Below are positions 27,484 to 35,312 of a stretch of 64,000 bases of DNA, piece by piece. Origin of the DNA: Pirellula staleyi DSM 6068. Its GTDB lineage: Bacteria; Planctomycetota; Planctomycetia; Pirellulales; Pirellulaceae. Position 1 is the first letter of the stretch. Every line of letters starts with the position of its first letter. Location: the NCBI RefSeq assembly GCF_000025185.1, contig NC_013720.1, positions 310,001-374,000 on the forward strand, given 5' to 3'. A program made the position numbers and the translations under genes. The notes under the pieces are model-generated. The model worked only from the letters and a program-made list of their open reading frames with translations, was not told where the DNA came from and searched no databases.

Positions 27484-27719
27484 TATCGGCCCGAAAACAG
27501 GCCTTCACGGCTAGGTGAACTCTCCCGGCACCTGGCCGTAGGTCTTTTCTCAGCAACAAGATACGCCGCGATAATTGTCCCCCGCCCCAAAGATAGTTCC
27601 GAGAGCCTGTTGACAACTTCGCAGCTGCGATAGAAAGTAATGAGTCTCGCATCTGCTTCGTCACGAAGTGTTGCGAGTGACGTGGCTAACTCACTGCAGT
27701 AAGGTCACGACATCGGCCT

Positions 27720-27792
27720 GCTCCCTTCGTCTAGAGGCCTAGGACCCCGGGTTCTCAGTCCGGTAACACGGGTTCGACTCCCGTAGGGAGTA
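27720..27792 (+). tRNA. tRNA-Glu, anticodon CTC
   Basis: A complete cloverleaf can be drawn: acceptor GCTCCCT/AGGGAGT (with one G-T pair), D arm GTCTAGAGGCCTAGGAC, anticodon stem CCGGG/TCCGG with loop TTCTCAG (anticodon CTC), and T arm CGGG-TTCGACT-CCCG. CCA is not encoded. Its 3' half is the attachment site of an integrated element, and the element's integrase gene runs into it on the other strand. Confidence 0.93.
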
Positions 27793-29034
27793 CTCTGCAC
27801 TTTCAGAAACCCCTGGAATCGCGTATTCCAAGGGGTTTTTTGATTTCTTGCGTTGGCCGTTCGCCTCTATGCACCCCATTTCACCGGCTTGCTGCGCCGC
27901 TTTTTGCGCCGGTAATTTCGGGGGGGTGATCTTCGAAATAGCCTTGGAAAAGTCATCGTCAGTAGTTCGCCAATAGAACTTGCGCGCCACCATCGCCGAA
28001 TGTCCCAGCCAATCAGCGGCAACGTGGGCCGGATATTCCTTCGCCAGCTCGGTCGCTCGCGATGCCCGAAGGTTCTGCAGCAGCTTCGGCCAAGGTTGCA
28101 AGCCGGCCCGGATCACGGCGCGGCGAAAGTAGGTCCGAAGGTTCGCCTCGTTGCTTCGGGTCTTCGTAATCACGAAATCGGTGCGTTCGTCCGATGGCTC
28201 GCCAAAAGCAATGTCCAGATACTTGCGCACTTCGGGGAAGATCGGCACTTCGCGAAACTCTTTGCCGGCGTGGTGCTCGGTCTTGGGCGAGCGTACACGC
28301 ATCCGGCTCCGCTCCCAATCCATATCCGACCATCGCAGCTGCAGCACTTCCGAAGGACAACGCAAGCCACCCCAGCGGCATAGGGCGAAGATCAAACGCA
28401 TCTCGTTGTTGTGGCACTGGTCGAGCACCTTCGCCGCGTCCTCAGGCGTGAGGAAGAAATCTCGCGAGCGGTTCTCGGTAACGGTCAGCCCCTTCATCTC
28501 TGCAAACGGATTGTCGGCAATCAATCGCTTCCGTACGGCAAAGCGGAACAACTGCTTGCACTGCGAGAGACGTTTCCTCACGGTGTTCTCGCCAAGGGTC
28601 TTGCGCAAGTGCCGGCCAAGTTCCTCGCAGTCGCCAGGAGTGATTTCTCGCAATGGCTGGTCATTACCAAAGAAGTCGCGAAGATGCTGATAGGCTCGTG
28701 TCATGCGGTCGATCGTGCGCGGCTGAATGTCAGTTCGGCCCGCCATGTAGGTATCAATGAACGGCCCTAGCACGGCAACGTCTCGCTGCGCAATCAGCCC
28801 AGCAGCAGCCAGCTTGTCAGCCAGCACTTGCTCAAGTTCGGCAACCCACTTGGCCGTTTCGTTGTCGAGCGCATGGCCGGTTATCTGCGCGGCAATCAGC
28901 CTCTCAACCTTCACTTTCACCGCCAGCGCCGTCTCTTGCGTCATCTTCCCCAATCGCACCGCGCGGCGTTTGCCATCGCCACCCTTGAACACAATGCGAC
29001 GAAAACCGCCCGGATCACGTGAAATGCTTGCCAT
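27739..29034 (-). CDS. int: Tyrosine recombinase (integrase) of the tRNA-Glu element
   Basis: Site-specific recombinase, 431 residues in the integrated state. An N-terminal SAM-like DNA-binding domain (about residues 85-170) precedes a catalytic domain with Arg in CRWGGLRCPSEVLQLRW, the box NLRASRATEL (usual HxxR form with Asn for His), ADWLGHS, and the Tyr nucleophile in KFYWRTT. Most unusual is the end: the last seventeen codons read through the attachment core (SLRESN) into tRNA-Glu, antisense, giving PCYRTENPGS. At the other end of the element the same frame continues into a further 101 codons (37978-38284), so the excised form should be longer. Confidence 0.93.
   Translation of the reverse strand: MASISRDPGGFRRIVFKGGDGKRRAVRLGKMTQETALAVKVKVERLIAAQITGHALDNETAKWVAELEQVLADKLAAAGLIAQRDVAVLGPFIDTYMAGRTDIQPRTIDRMTRAYQHLRDFFGNDQPLREITPGDCEELGRHLRKTLGENTVRKRLSQCKQLFRFAVRKRLIADNPFAEMKGLTVTENRSRDFFLTPEDAAKVLDQCHNNEMRLIFALCRWGGLRCPSEVLQLRWSDMDWERSRMRVRSPKTEHHAGKEFREVPIFPEVRKYLDIAFGEPSDERTDFVITKTRSNEANLRTYFRRAVIRAGLQPWPKLLQNLRASRATELAKEYPAHVAADWLGHSAMVARKFYWRTTDDDFSKAISKITPPKLPAQKAAQQAGEMGCIEANGQRKKSKNPLEYAIPGVSESAEYSLRESNPCYRTENPGS
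27773..27794. repeat. Left attachment core (attL) in tRNA-Glu 3' end
   Basis: A 22-base stretch covering the T-loop to discriminator base of tRNA-Glu plus two bases (27773-27794) is repeated perfectly at 38285-38306 in direct orientation. It is the strand-exchange core of the integrated element; the tRNA remains intact at this end. Confidence 0.92.
27807..27841 (+). terminator. Intrinsic terminator just behind tRNA-Glu, inside int
   Basis: AAACCCC-t-GGAAT, a short loop, ATTCC-aa-GGGG and a T run form a strong hairpin followed by Ts on the plus strand, 14 bases past the tRNA. It lies in element DNA and within the 3' coding part of int, so the incoming element supplies a new stop for tRNA transcription and shields its antisense int gene. 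Confidence 0.75.
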
Positions 29035-29089
29035 CAGCTTCCTACCTTTCTGCTAGTTCGTCCATCAATCGAAAGTAATCGTCGGCACA

Positions 29090-30319
29090 TTACAAGGGGC
29101 GCACGTAGCGATACCTCGTTGCTTGACCGCCTTTTCTATTGCTCCCTCTTTCCACCACTTCGAGAAATCCCCTCCTCTCAAACAGCGACAACCATCGGTT
29201 GGCCGTGACGTGATTCACTCCGCACAACTCGCCTGCGATCCGGCATGACAAGTAGAACTCCTTGTTAGGATTGCGCCGCTGCAATTCGCGACACAGCTTC
29301 AGGAGCATCAGCGGTAATTTCTCGCCCCGTAGAAACTCGACACCCGCCGGCGTTTCGGCAATCATTGCCCGCTCAAGTATCTGCTTCATCGGTTGGCTAT
29401 TTGCCGGAAACTCGACTTTTGGCCATCCCTCTAGGAAGTCTTGCAACGTCTCGGCCCACGATGTACCAGAGACCTTGCTCGCCTGCTCCCACCACAGATA
29501 GACAATTTCCTCAAGTTGGTTCGGGTCGAGATCGGCAACCTCTTGAATCGCCTTGAGCACTCGGCAGAAATGAAACACCTGCTCGTGCCGCCTGCCTTGT
29601 TGTCGTGGCACTGTTTGCTCAATTGCTGCGAGCACTTGCTGCCAAACTTCGGGAGCGAAATTGTTTTCTTTCAGCAAAGCTACCACTTGAGTACCTAATG
29701 TCTTCGGTTTCTTGGGAAGCTCGGTTGCTAGGTCAGCTCGGTCGTCTGGGTTCACTCGGTTAGCTCGGTTCTCTCGGTAGTCTCTGTCCTCTCTGTTGCA
29801 CGGAACGAACCCGCACGAAAAAACATCCACGACCGGCGGAAGCTCGACCATCGAAATCAGCCAGCGGTATTGCGAGCCTGATGGATGCATCGAAGGGGGC
29901 GCAGCAACGTAGCAACCACTTAGCCGCAACTCGCCGTCGTCGAACTCGTAAATTGTTTCTTTGCCTCGCCGGCGGATTGCTTCGAAGTCGGCTCGGGCGT
30001 AAACGTGTCGACCTCTGCTCGTCTCGACCGTTGGTAGCTTTGCCGCAAGTTCGGAAAAGCTCGCTGCCCATTGCTCATAGGCTTCCATCGTGTCGAAGTC
30101 ACGCGCAACAATGCATGACGAAACCTGACCCAATACAATTGCCAGCCCACGCTCGGGATGATTCGCCCACCAGTGGTAAATGGTCGCTTCGTCGGGGCGT
30201 GTCGTTTGGTATCGCTTCCATGACCGGACTGCCGGCTTCTTCTGCTTGTAATGGAGTGGGAGCAGGGAAAGCCCCAGCCGATGCAGGCGCAACCCTTCCG
30301 TGAGAACAACGTTCTCCAT
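29090..30319 (-). CDS. Bifunctional DNA primase/polymerase (prim-pol) domain protein
   Basis: The N-terminal 180 residues look like the prim-pol domain of mobile elements: LLPLHYKQKKPAVRSWKRYQ, the acidic pair in VARDFDTMEAY and the basic SRGRHVYAR. The rest is helical and lacks a helicase motif, though a wHTH-like end (CRIAGELCGVNHVTANRWLSLFERRGFLE) could bind DNA. I choose the ATG at 30319, which has AGGTAGGA at good spacing, over an in-frame start at 30358. It should prime replication of the excised element, perhaps from the CGGGAG repeats upstream. It lies 55 bases upstream of int on the same strand. Confidence 0.82.
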   Translation of the reverse strand: MENVVLTEGLRLHRLGLSLLPLHYKQKKPAVRSWKRYQTTRPDEATIYHWWANHPERGLAIVLGQVSSCIVARDFDTMEAYEQWAASFSELAAKLPTVETSRGRHVYARADFEAIRRRGKETIYEFDDGELRLSGCYVAAPPSMHPSGSQYRWLISMVELPPVVDVFSCGFVPCNREDRDYRENRANRVNPDDRADLATELPKKPKTLGTQVVALLKENNFAPEVWQQVLAAIEQTVPRQQGRRHEQVFHFCRVLKAIQEVADLDPNQLEEIVYLWWEQASKVSGTSWAETLQDFLEGWPKVEFPANSQPMKQILERAMIAETPAGVEFLRGEKLPLMLLKLCRELQRRNPNKEFYLSCRIAGELCGVNHVTANRWLSLFERRGFLEVVERGSNRKGGQATRYRYVRPL

Positions 30320-30396
30320 CAGTCCTACCTTTCTTCGAAGTAGCAAAGAAGCCACCATCGCAGCCGGCCAGCTGACGACGCAGGCGAGAAAGAGCC

Positions 30397-30642
30397 CTAG
30401 CGAGTGTCACCACCGCGCATCGCTTGCCACGTGTCACGGTCAGGAGCGCCAGCGGCGAGCCAGGCTTTCACCTCATCGACCGGCCAGCGTTTGGCACGGC
30501 CCAAGGCGATAGGCTGTGGACCTAACCGGCCCGTTGCGAGCATTCCCCAGAGATGGCGCTCGCTCACGTTAAGAAGCTCGGCTAATTCCACTGCAGGAAT
30601 CGCCAAACATTGCTTTGCAGTCTGTTCCGGTGTGGTTCTCAT
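30397..30642 (-). CDS. AlpA/excisionase-like helix-turn-helix protein
   Basis: A small protein of 81 residues (ATG at 30642; an in-frame start lies at 30660). The segment LAIPAVELAELLNVSERHLWGMLATGRLGPQPIALGRAKRWPVDEVKAWL has the winged-helix layout of AlpA/MerR-like excisionases: a HTH, a two-strand wing and a final helix around W(P)VDEV. In tRNA-borne islands such proteins direct excision and control int. Its position next to prim-pol and int, and beside a phased repeat cluster, supports that role. Confidence 0.8.
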   Translation of the reverse strand: MRTTPEQTAKQCLAIPAVELAELLNVSERHLWGMLATGRLGPQPIALGRAKRWPVDEVKAWLAAGAPDRDTWQAMRGGDTR

Positions 30643-30668
30643 GCCCTTAAAAATAGGCAAGCGATTAC

Positions 30669-30768
30669 CGGGAGTCTAAGCGCTTTGAGAAGAGTTGGCG
30701 GGAGCGATTCGGGAGCCGAAATTCCGGCTTCGGGAGTTCTCGGGAGACTTTCGGGAGTTCGCCGGGAG
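30669..30768. repeat. Helically phased CGGGAG repeat cluster
   Basis: Seven copies of CGGGAG, all in one orientation, start at 30669, 30699, 30710, 30731, 30741, 30752 and 30763. Steps of 30, 11, 21, 10, 11 and 11 bases are close to multiples of one helical turn, so the sites face the same side of the DNA. They lie directly upstream of the excisionase gene. This is the pattern of a cooperative protein-binding site: an iteron-like origin or an operator. Confidence 0.8.
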
Positions 30769-30773
30769 TTGGC

Positions 30774-31937
30774 CTAGAAAGGGACGTCGTCGACTGGCGG
30801 CGGTGGAAATTGCGGTTTAGTTGGTAGCTCTAACCACCCTACCGAATTGCCCGCTTTACTGGTCTGGAAACGAATTGACGTCAGCTTGTCGTTCAGGCTG
30901 TCAACGGCGGTTCTCAACTTCTCCTTTGCGACCTGATCCAACTGCGTCTTTCTCACGTTACTAAGCTGCTCACCATCGTGTGAGTTGTCTCTAAACGGCC
31001 GATCGATTTCATACGGCCAACCCGCATTTTCAAATGCTTCGACCAGCTGAGCTGCACGTGTGGCAGTGGTTGCCAGCCTCCGCACAACCTGCCCCTTGTA
31101 CGACAACTCACGAGATCGACTGTTCCAAGAGGGGCGGTCTACGGCAACAGCCGGCTCATCGTCTGGAATTGGTGGCCCCGCTTTCTTTGATGCCCATAGC
31201 AACAAATCAGACGACAGTTGAACGTCGCTATCGAGCACCACCCGCGCCGCGTAGGCTTCGTTCACTACCTTCACCACCTCTTGGCCGTCTGGTCGGTAGG
31301 AGTCTTCGTAGAACTCTTCCTCCTTGCTCACCCAAAGATCATCGGCATATTCGAACAATTGCGACGAACAATAGTCTCGGTTGCCCGATGGCTTGCGTTT
31401 CATCCTAAAGGTGCCAAGCTCACGCTTTGCACCACGGCCCGGACAACGTCTCACCCACTCGAGAAAATGGCCGGCTTCGATCACTTCCGCCGCGTCATTC
31501 TGCGATTGAAGCAATTCCCGCTCGGTCTCAATAACAGAAGAGAGTCGCGATACTTCCCTACTGAAGCTATCCATAGCTTTTGTGGGGAAAGGTTGGGTAG
31601 GCATATCGCCGAAATCGTTTGACCGCGTGTAGCCAAGTGTTGCGAGCAGGTCAAGCGTTCTCCCGATGGTTTGAAGCACTTCGTAGGGAGGCGAATCGAA
31701 CTTGAATTCCAGCCCATTCATCGAATCGCGTAAGGACCTTGCATCTCTTGAAAGATGATCGATAAGTGGGGCACTGCTTCGAGGATTCTTCGCCAGCAGC
31801 GGGAGCAACTGCTCCAAGCCAAACGCGAGTTTACGCGCACACTCACACACACGCTCTAGGCGGTCGATCTGCTCTAGCACTTCCCCTACCCTTTTGCATG
31901 GGCCGGCATGGGCGGGGAAGTGAAAGGTAGGAAACAC
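30774..31937 (-). CDS. Unrecognised protein of the tRNA-Glu element
   Basis: A protein of up to 387 residues. The first half is helical with several heptad-like stretches (VLEQIDRLERVCECARKLAFGLEQLLPLL; SRLSSVIETERELLQSQND), suggesting coiled coils. The second half has a region (YKGQVVRRLATTATRAAQLVEAFENAGWPYEIDRPF ... VRKTQLDQVAKEKLRTAVDSLNDKL) that recalls small winged-helix-like proteins of Planctomycetes such as the one at 42010. The assigned start is GTG at 31937; a GTG at 31883 beside AGGGGAA is an alternative. No enzyme motif. It ends 6 bases from the CGGGAG cluster. Confidence 0.65.
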   Translation of the reverse strand: MFPTFHFPAHAGPCKRVGEVLEQIDRLERVCECARKLAFGLEQLLPLLAKNPRSSAPLIDHLSRDARSLRDSMNGLEFKFDSPPYEVLQTIGRTLDLLATLGYTRSNDFGDMPTQPFPTKAMDSFSREVSRLSSVIETERELLQSQNDAAEVIEAGHFLEWVRRCPGRGAKRELGTFRMKRKPSGNRDYCSSQLFEYADDLWVSKEEEFYEDSYRPDGQEVVKVVNEAYAARVVLDSDVQLSSDLLLWASKKAGPPIPDDEPAVAVDRPSWNSRSRELSYKGQVVRRLATTATRAAQLVEAFENAGWPYEIDRPFRDNSHDGEQLSNVRKTQLDQVAKEKLRTAVDSLNDKLTSIRFQTSKAGNSVGWLELPTKPQFPPPPVDDVPF

Positions 31938-32352
31938 TCACCCCGCCCAGGCCGCTTGGTTGTCCGCTGGCCGGCGAATCAACCTTCCCGATGGGTAGTG
32001 TAGCGAGCCCCCGCCAAGAGTGCCAAGCAAACGGCCCCAGCAGCCCTTAGAAAAGCTCGCAGCCGGCGACGACCCCACGGGCCCACCAAACAGCCCATAG
32101 GCCTCTAACAAGCCCCTACGGGTCCTTCTGACGATTCCCGCTGCGAAGGTTTTCCCATCCGCACCGCTGCATTCATGCACGCCAACGGCACAAACTGACG
32201 TTACTACTACCACGCCCCTTTACTACTACCACGCCTCTTCTGATGCCCCAAAGTCCTGGGCTAAAGCAAGCTCGCATCGCAACAAAGTTAGCATCGCAGT
32301 AACGAACATGCACAGCTGGATCAATATGTTCGATTCGATCTAAATAACAGTG
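31938..32352. other. Non-coding stretch of the element with a 16-bp direct repeat
   Basis: About 415 bases without a convincing gene. A 91-codon minus-strand frame exists but has no ribosome site and unusual composition. A 16-bp sequence (TTACTACTACCACGCC) occurs twice, at 32201-32216 and 32220-32235. The part near 32280-32350 is AT-rich compared with the rest of the element and could hold promoters. Confidence 0.5.
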
Positions 32353-32619
32353 CTATTTTTTAGAACTTGAGGGATATGAGTCCTTCTCGCTAATCATCTT
32401 AGTGCAGTTGCAGATTGTATGCTCTCCATCTCCAAGTTGCAGCAGTTGTTCATAACTTCGGTTTAATGCTATGCCGCAAACCTTTCCTGGGCGTACGCTT
32501 TCGCTTTGATTCAGCTGACTAATTACTTCAACGAGCAATGTGGTTGGTTTCTTGGTTATTTTAATTCGTTTGGCTTCTGGACGTTCGTTAAACTTGCAAT
32601 CGCACTTCTCAATTGTCAT
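32353..32619 (-). CDS. Small cysteine-containing protein after the restriction gene
   Basis: An 88-residue, AT-rich gene (ATG at 32619) located 27 bases after the res stop codon. It has two Cys pairs (CDC near residue 6 and CNC near residue 71) that could hold a metal, and is rich in Lys and Ser. No known domain. A run of eleven G residues lies two bases upstream of the start, replacing a normal ribosome site. Low G+C compared with mod and res suggests a different origin. It may modulate the restriction system or be unrelated. Confidence 0.55.
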   Translation of the reverse strand: MTIEKCDCKFNERPEAKRIKITKKPTTLLVEVISQLNQSESVRPGKVCGIALNRSYEQLLQLGDGEHTICNCTKMISEKDSYPSSSKK

Positions 32620-32621
32620 AG

Positions 32622-32632
32622 CCCCCCCCCCC
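32622..32632. repeat. Homopolymeric tract of 11 C (G on the coding strand)
   Basis: A run of 11 identical bases immediately before the start of a small gene, in the ribosome-binding position. Such runs change length by slippage, so translation of the gene could be phase-variable. Confidence 0.9.
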
Positions 32633-32646
32633 AATCTGTCTATATG

Positions 32647-35310
32647 TTAAACTTCTGAATCTAAAACCTTGCCTAGAGTTGCCCAATCCCGATCCACCAC
32701 GCGAACGAAAACGCACCTTCCGTCCGAACGCGCCGCCCACAACTTCCCGATTTCTTCCTTGTGAAGCTCCTTCTTTTGTTCCGCCAAGTGACCACCCTTG
32801 TATTCCACGATTGCTATTCGTCCATCTTTCAGTTCAACTAGAAAATCAGGAAAGAATCGTCCCGGCGAAAGCGGCAGGCTGAATCCGCCGGCGCTTTCGT
32901 TGTCCAAATTCCGAATCCAGCGTACCACGTTGGGGTGACTGTCGATCTTGTATGCGCAATCGGGCTCATCATCACGCCCCATCTCGCCAATCAGGTCAAA
33001 GGCGTGCTTCCGAAACGAATAGGTCCCGCTATATCGCCGATAGGGGCAGTAATCTTGCTCAGCAATTTCAAACGGCGCAGCGAACGTGGTTTCCAGCCGT
33101 CGTGCGGTTTCGCCAGCAAACAGCATTTCCGCCGCTTTGCGAATCTGCTTTCGGCCGTGGTCAATGATGCGATCGAAAACTAAGTCTGCCAACTCATGTC
33201 GCTTGCGAACAAGAATCGGAATCGGTACCGCGCGTTCCACCACCAGATAATTGACCACGCGATTTAACCATGCTTGCGATTCCGCCGCCGAAAGACCGGC
33301 ATTTTGTCCGCCCCGATGCAGCTCTTGATCCAGCCAGCGAACTACTTCGACTTTTTCCCAGTGGTCGTCTTGGGACAGGAACGATGCTTGGCGGGTAATC
33401 ACTTGCTCCACGCCCCCGACGCGCACCGCCCCTTGCCCGGTCACGTCCAAAACAACGTGGTCCCCAATGTGCAACTCGGCCGAAAACTCGGCATCGGTAA
33501 ACTTGGGATCGCAGGAGCTCAATTCCCAGGTGAACTCATCCAATTCAATCGGTTCAAACCGCAGCCATCGTTGCCCGTCGCGCACCGCCAGTTGCGGAAG
33601 TCGAATCGGCTTGGCGTATTGGTCTAGCAGCTTCGGGGCAGTGCCAACTTCCCTTTCTTCCTGCCAATAGGTTTCCACGGCCGTTCGATCCGCCGGCGAT
33701 GCCAACACGTCCCGCAGGGCTTGGGCATCGTCGCGCGTTAGCGGTTCGTGAATCTTGATGGTTCCCGAAGCCGGCTCGTAGTGAACCTTGGCTTGCACGG
33801 TCGCCGGCAATTGAGCCAGGTTTGGCGCGGCAGAAACCGGAATCGCCGAAAGGGGCAACAGCGATTGCCCTTCCGGCCGGCGATGCACGCGCAGCACGTC
33901 CCCCATCGAAACCCGGTCAAAGCCGCACCGCTCCACCATGCTATCGGCAAGGTTCTGTGCCGTTCGCGCTACGTCTTCGCTTTGCACGATCGCGTATGCC
34001 CGGTCCAGTTCCGGTATTCCCGTGGGTTCGGCGTCGGGCATGCGAAGCACGCGCCCCAGAACTTGTTCCACCGCCGTTGCCGTCGCCACGTTTCCAACCG
34101 AACCCAGCACGTAGGCAAACGGGCAATCCCACCCTTCGCGCAGCTTGTCAACGGTAATGATGTACTCCACCACGCATTCCGGCCGGCGCAAGTCTTCGTC
34201 GCCAAGCTCGTCATTTGTTCCCGTGCAAATGCGGATGCGCTCGGCCGGCACGTGCAATTGCCCAATCAGGGCCTCTTTCACTCGCTCGGCCGTATGTGTT
34301 TCCCGCGTATTGCTCTTGGGCTGGGCTTGCACTAGCGCTATCGGCCGAATGAATCGATCATGGTCCCGCCCCCACGTTGCCGCCAACTCGGCCAGCATCG
34401 TTCGCCGCTGAACTGTCAGGGCCAGCACGTCCAGCCAGTTTTCCCGTGATTCCAAATCGACAGGCAGTTTTATCATGCCTTCGCGCTTCAATTGCAGCGC
34501 GCTAACGGCGTGCAATACGTTGCTGCCGTATCGCTCCCGTTCGGGGTCATGCTCTTGCTGGGGCGTCGCGGTCAATTCCAGCACGGCCAGAGGGCTGAAC
34601 CGCGCCAACGAATCGAACGAAACCCGCGTTCGCGCGTTGTGGGCTTCGTCCATGATGACGATGGGGCCGCGCAGCTTCATTACGTTGGCCAGCGAAAGTG
34701 AAACCCGCCCGCCGCTTGCGCCGTTCGGCTCGGCCAGTTGCTCCCGCACCCAGGCCGGCAGGTTCGTAAAGTGGTCCATCAGGTAGCCGTTGTCCTGATA
34801 AACCTTGCGGTTCGATTCTTCGTCGATGCGGTAGCTTTGAATCGTCGTCACCACGATTACCGCGCTACCGGAAACCATCGCCCGATTGGCTGCCAGCGAT
34901 TCTTCCACCGTCAGCACTTCCAAGGGCACGCCCCCCAGCCCTTCGCGCAGCGCCGCATGGTAGGGGTGTTCGCGGTTTCGCAGGCCGCGCAAGGTTTGGT
35001 CGCGGATCGTGGTCGAAGGCGTCACCCAAAGGCATAGCGGCCGATCCTGATGCCCCAGGTGCTTTGCAATCGCTCCCACCGCATGCGCGGCAATCAACGT
35101 TTTCCCGCCCCCCGTGGGCACGCGCAGGCAGACATACGGCACGCCGGGCAGTTGCGGCACTTCGATAAAGTCGCGCCGCGTTTCCAAGTAGTAGGCGTCA
35201 TGCACGGGCCGCACGGCTCGATTGCCCACGCCGTCGCGCACGGCATCGCAGAATCGCCCGATGGCTTCCAACGATTCCCGTTGATATTCCTTTAGTTCGA
35301 GCCCGGCCAT
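32647..35310 (-). CDS. Type III restriction enzyme, Res subunit
   Basis: ATP-dependent restriction subunit of 887 residues. SF2 helicase motifs are visible: Walker A PTGGGKT at residues 65-71, DEAH-type MDEAHN, the LTATP motif, and a later QVLGRVLRMPD motif VI. The C-terminal region has FFPDFLVELKDGRIAIVEYKG, a PD-(D/E)XK nuclease signature. ATG at 35310 is preferred, since AGGTGG lies seven bases before it; a TTG at 35316 is also in frame. mod ends two bases upstream, so the pair is translationally linked. Res cuts DNA only in complex with Mod. Confidence 0.93.
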   Translation of the reverse strand: MAGLELKEYQRESLEAIGRFCDAVRDGVGNRAVRPVHDAYYLETRRDFIEVPQLPGVPYVCLRVPTGGGKTLIAAHAVGAIAKHLGHQDRPLCLWVTPSTTIRDQTLRGLRNREHPYHAALREGLGGVPLEVLTVEESLAANRAMVSGSAVIVVTTIQSYRIDEESNRKVYQDNGYLMDHFTNLPAWVREQLAEPNGASGGRVSLSLANVMKLRGPIVIMDEAHNARTRVSFDSLARFSPLAVLELTATPQQEHDPERERYGSNVLHAVSALQLKREGMIKLPVDLESRENWLDVLALTVQRRTMLAELAATWGRDHDRFIRPIALVQAQPKSNTRETHTAERVKEALIGQLHVPAERIRICTGTNDELGDEDLRRPECVVEYIITVDKLREGWDCPFAYVLGSVGNVATATAVEQVLGRVLRMPDAEPTGIPELDRAYAIVQSEDVARTAQNLADSMVERCGFDRVSMGDVLRVHRRPEGQSLLPLSAIPVSAAPNLAQLPATVQAKVHYEPASGTIKIHEPLTRDDAQALRDVLASPADRTAVETYWQEEREVGTAPKLLDQYAKPIRLPQLAVRDGQRWLRFEPIELDEFTWELSSCDPKFTDAEFSAELHIGDHVVLDVTGQGAVRVGGVEQVITRQASFLSQDDHWEKVEVVRWLDQELHRGGQNAGLSAAESQAWLNRVVNYLVVERAVPIPILVRKRHELADLVFDRIIDHGRKQIRKAAEMLFAGETARRLETTFAAPFEIAEQDYCPYRRYSGTYSFRKHAFDLIGEMGRDDEPDCAYKIDSHPNVVRWIRNLDNESAGGFSLPLSPGRFFPDFLVELKDGRIAIVEYKGGHLAEQKKELHKEEIGKLWAARSDGRCVFVRVVDRDWATLGKVLDSEV

Positions 35311-35312
35311 AG

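Noticed and set aside
31938-32213. Minus-strand frame of 91 codons in the element
   Set aside because: No ribosome site, repetitive Gly/Ser/Arg composition and no family; kept as non-coding.
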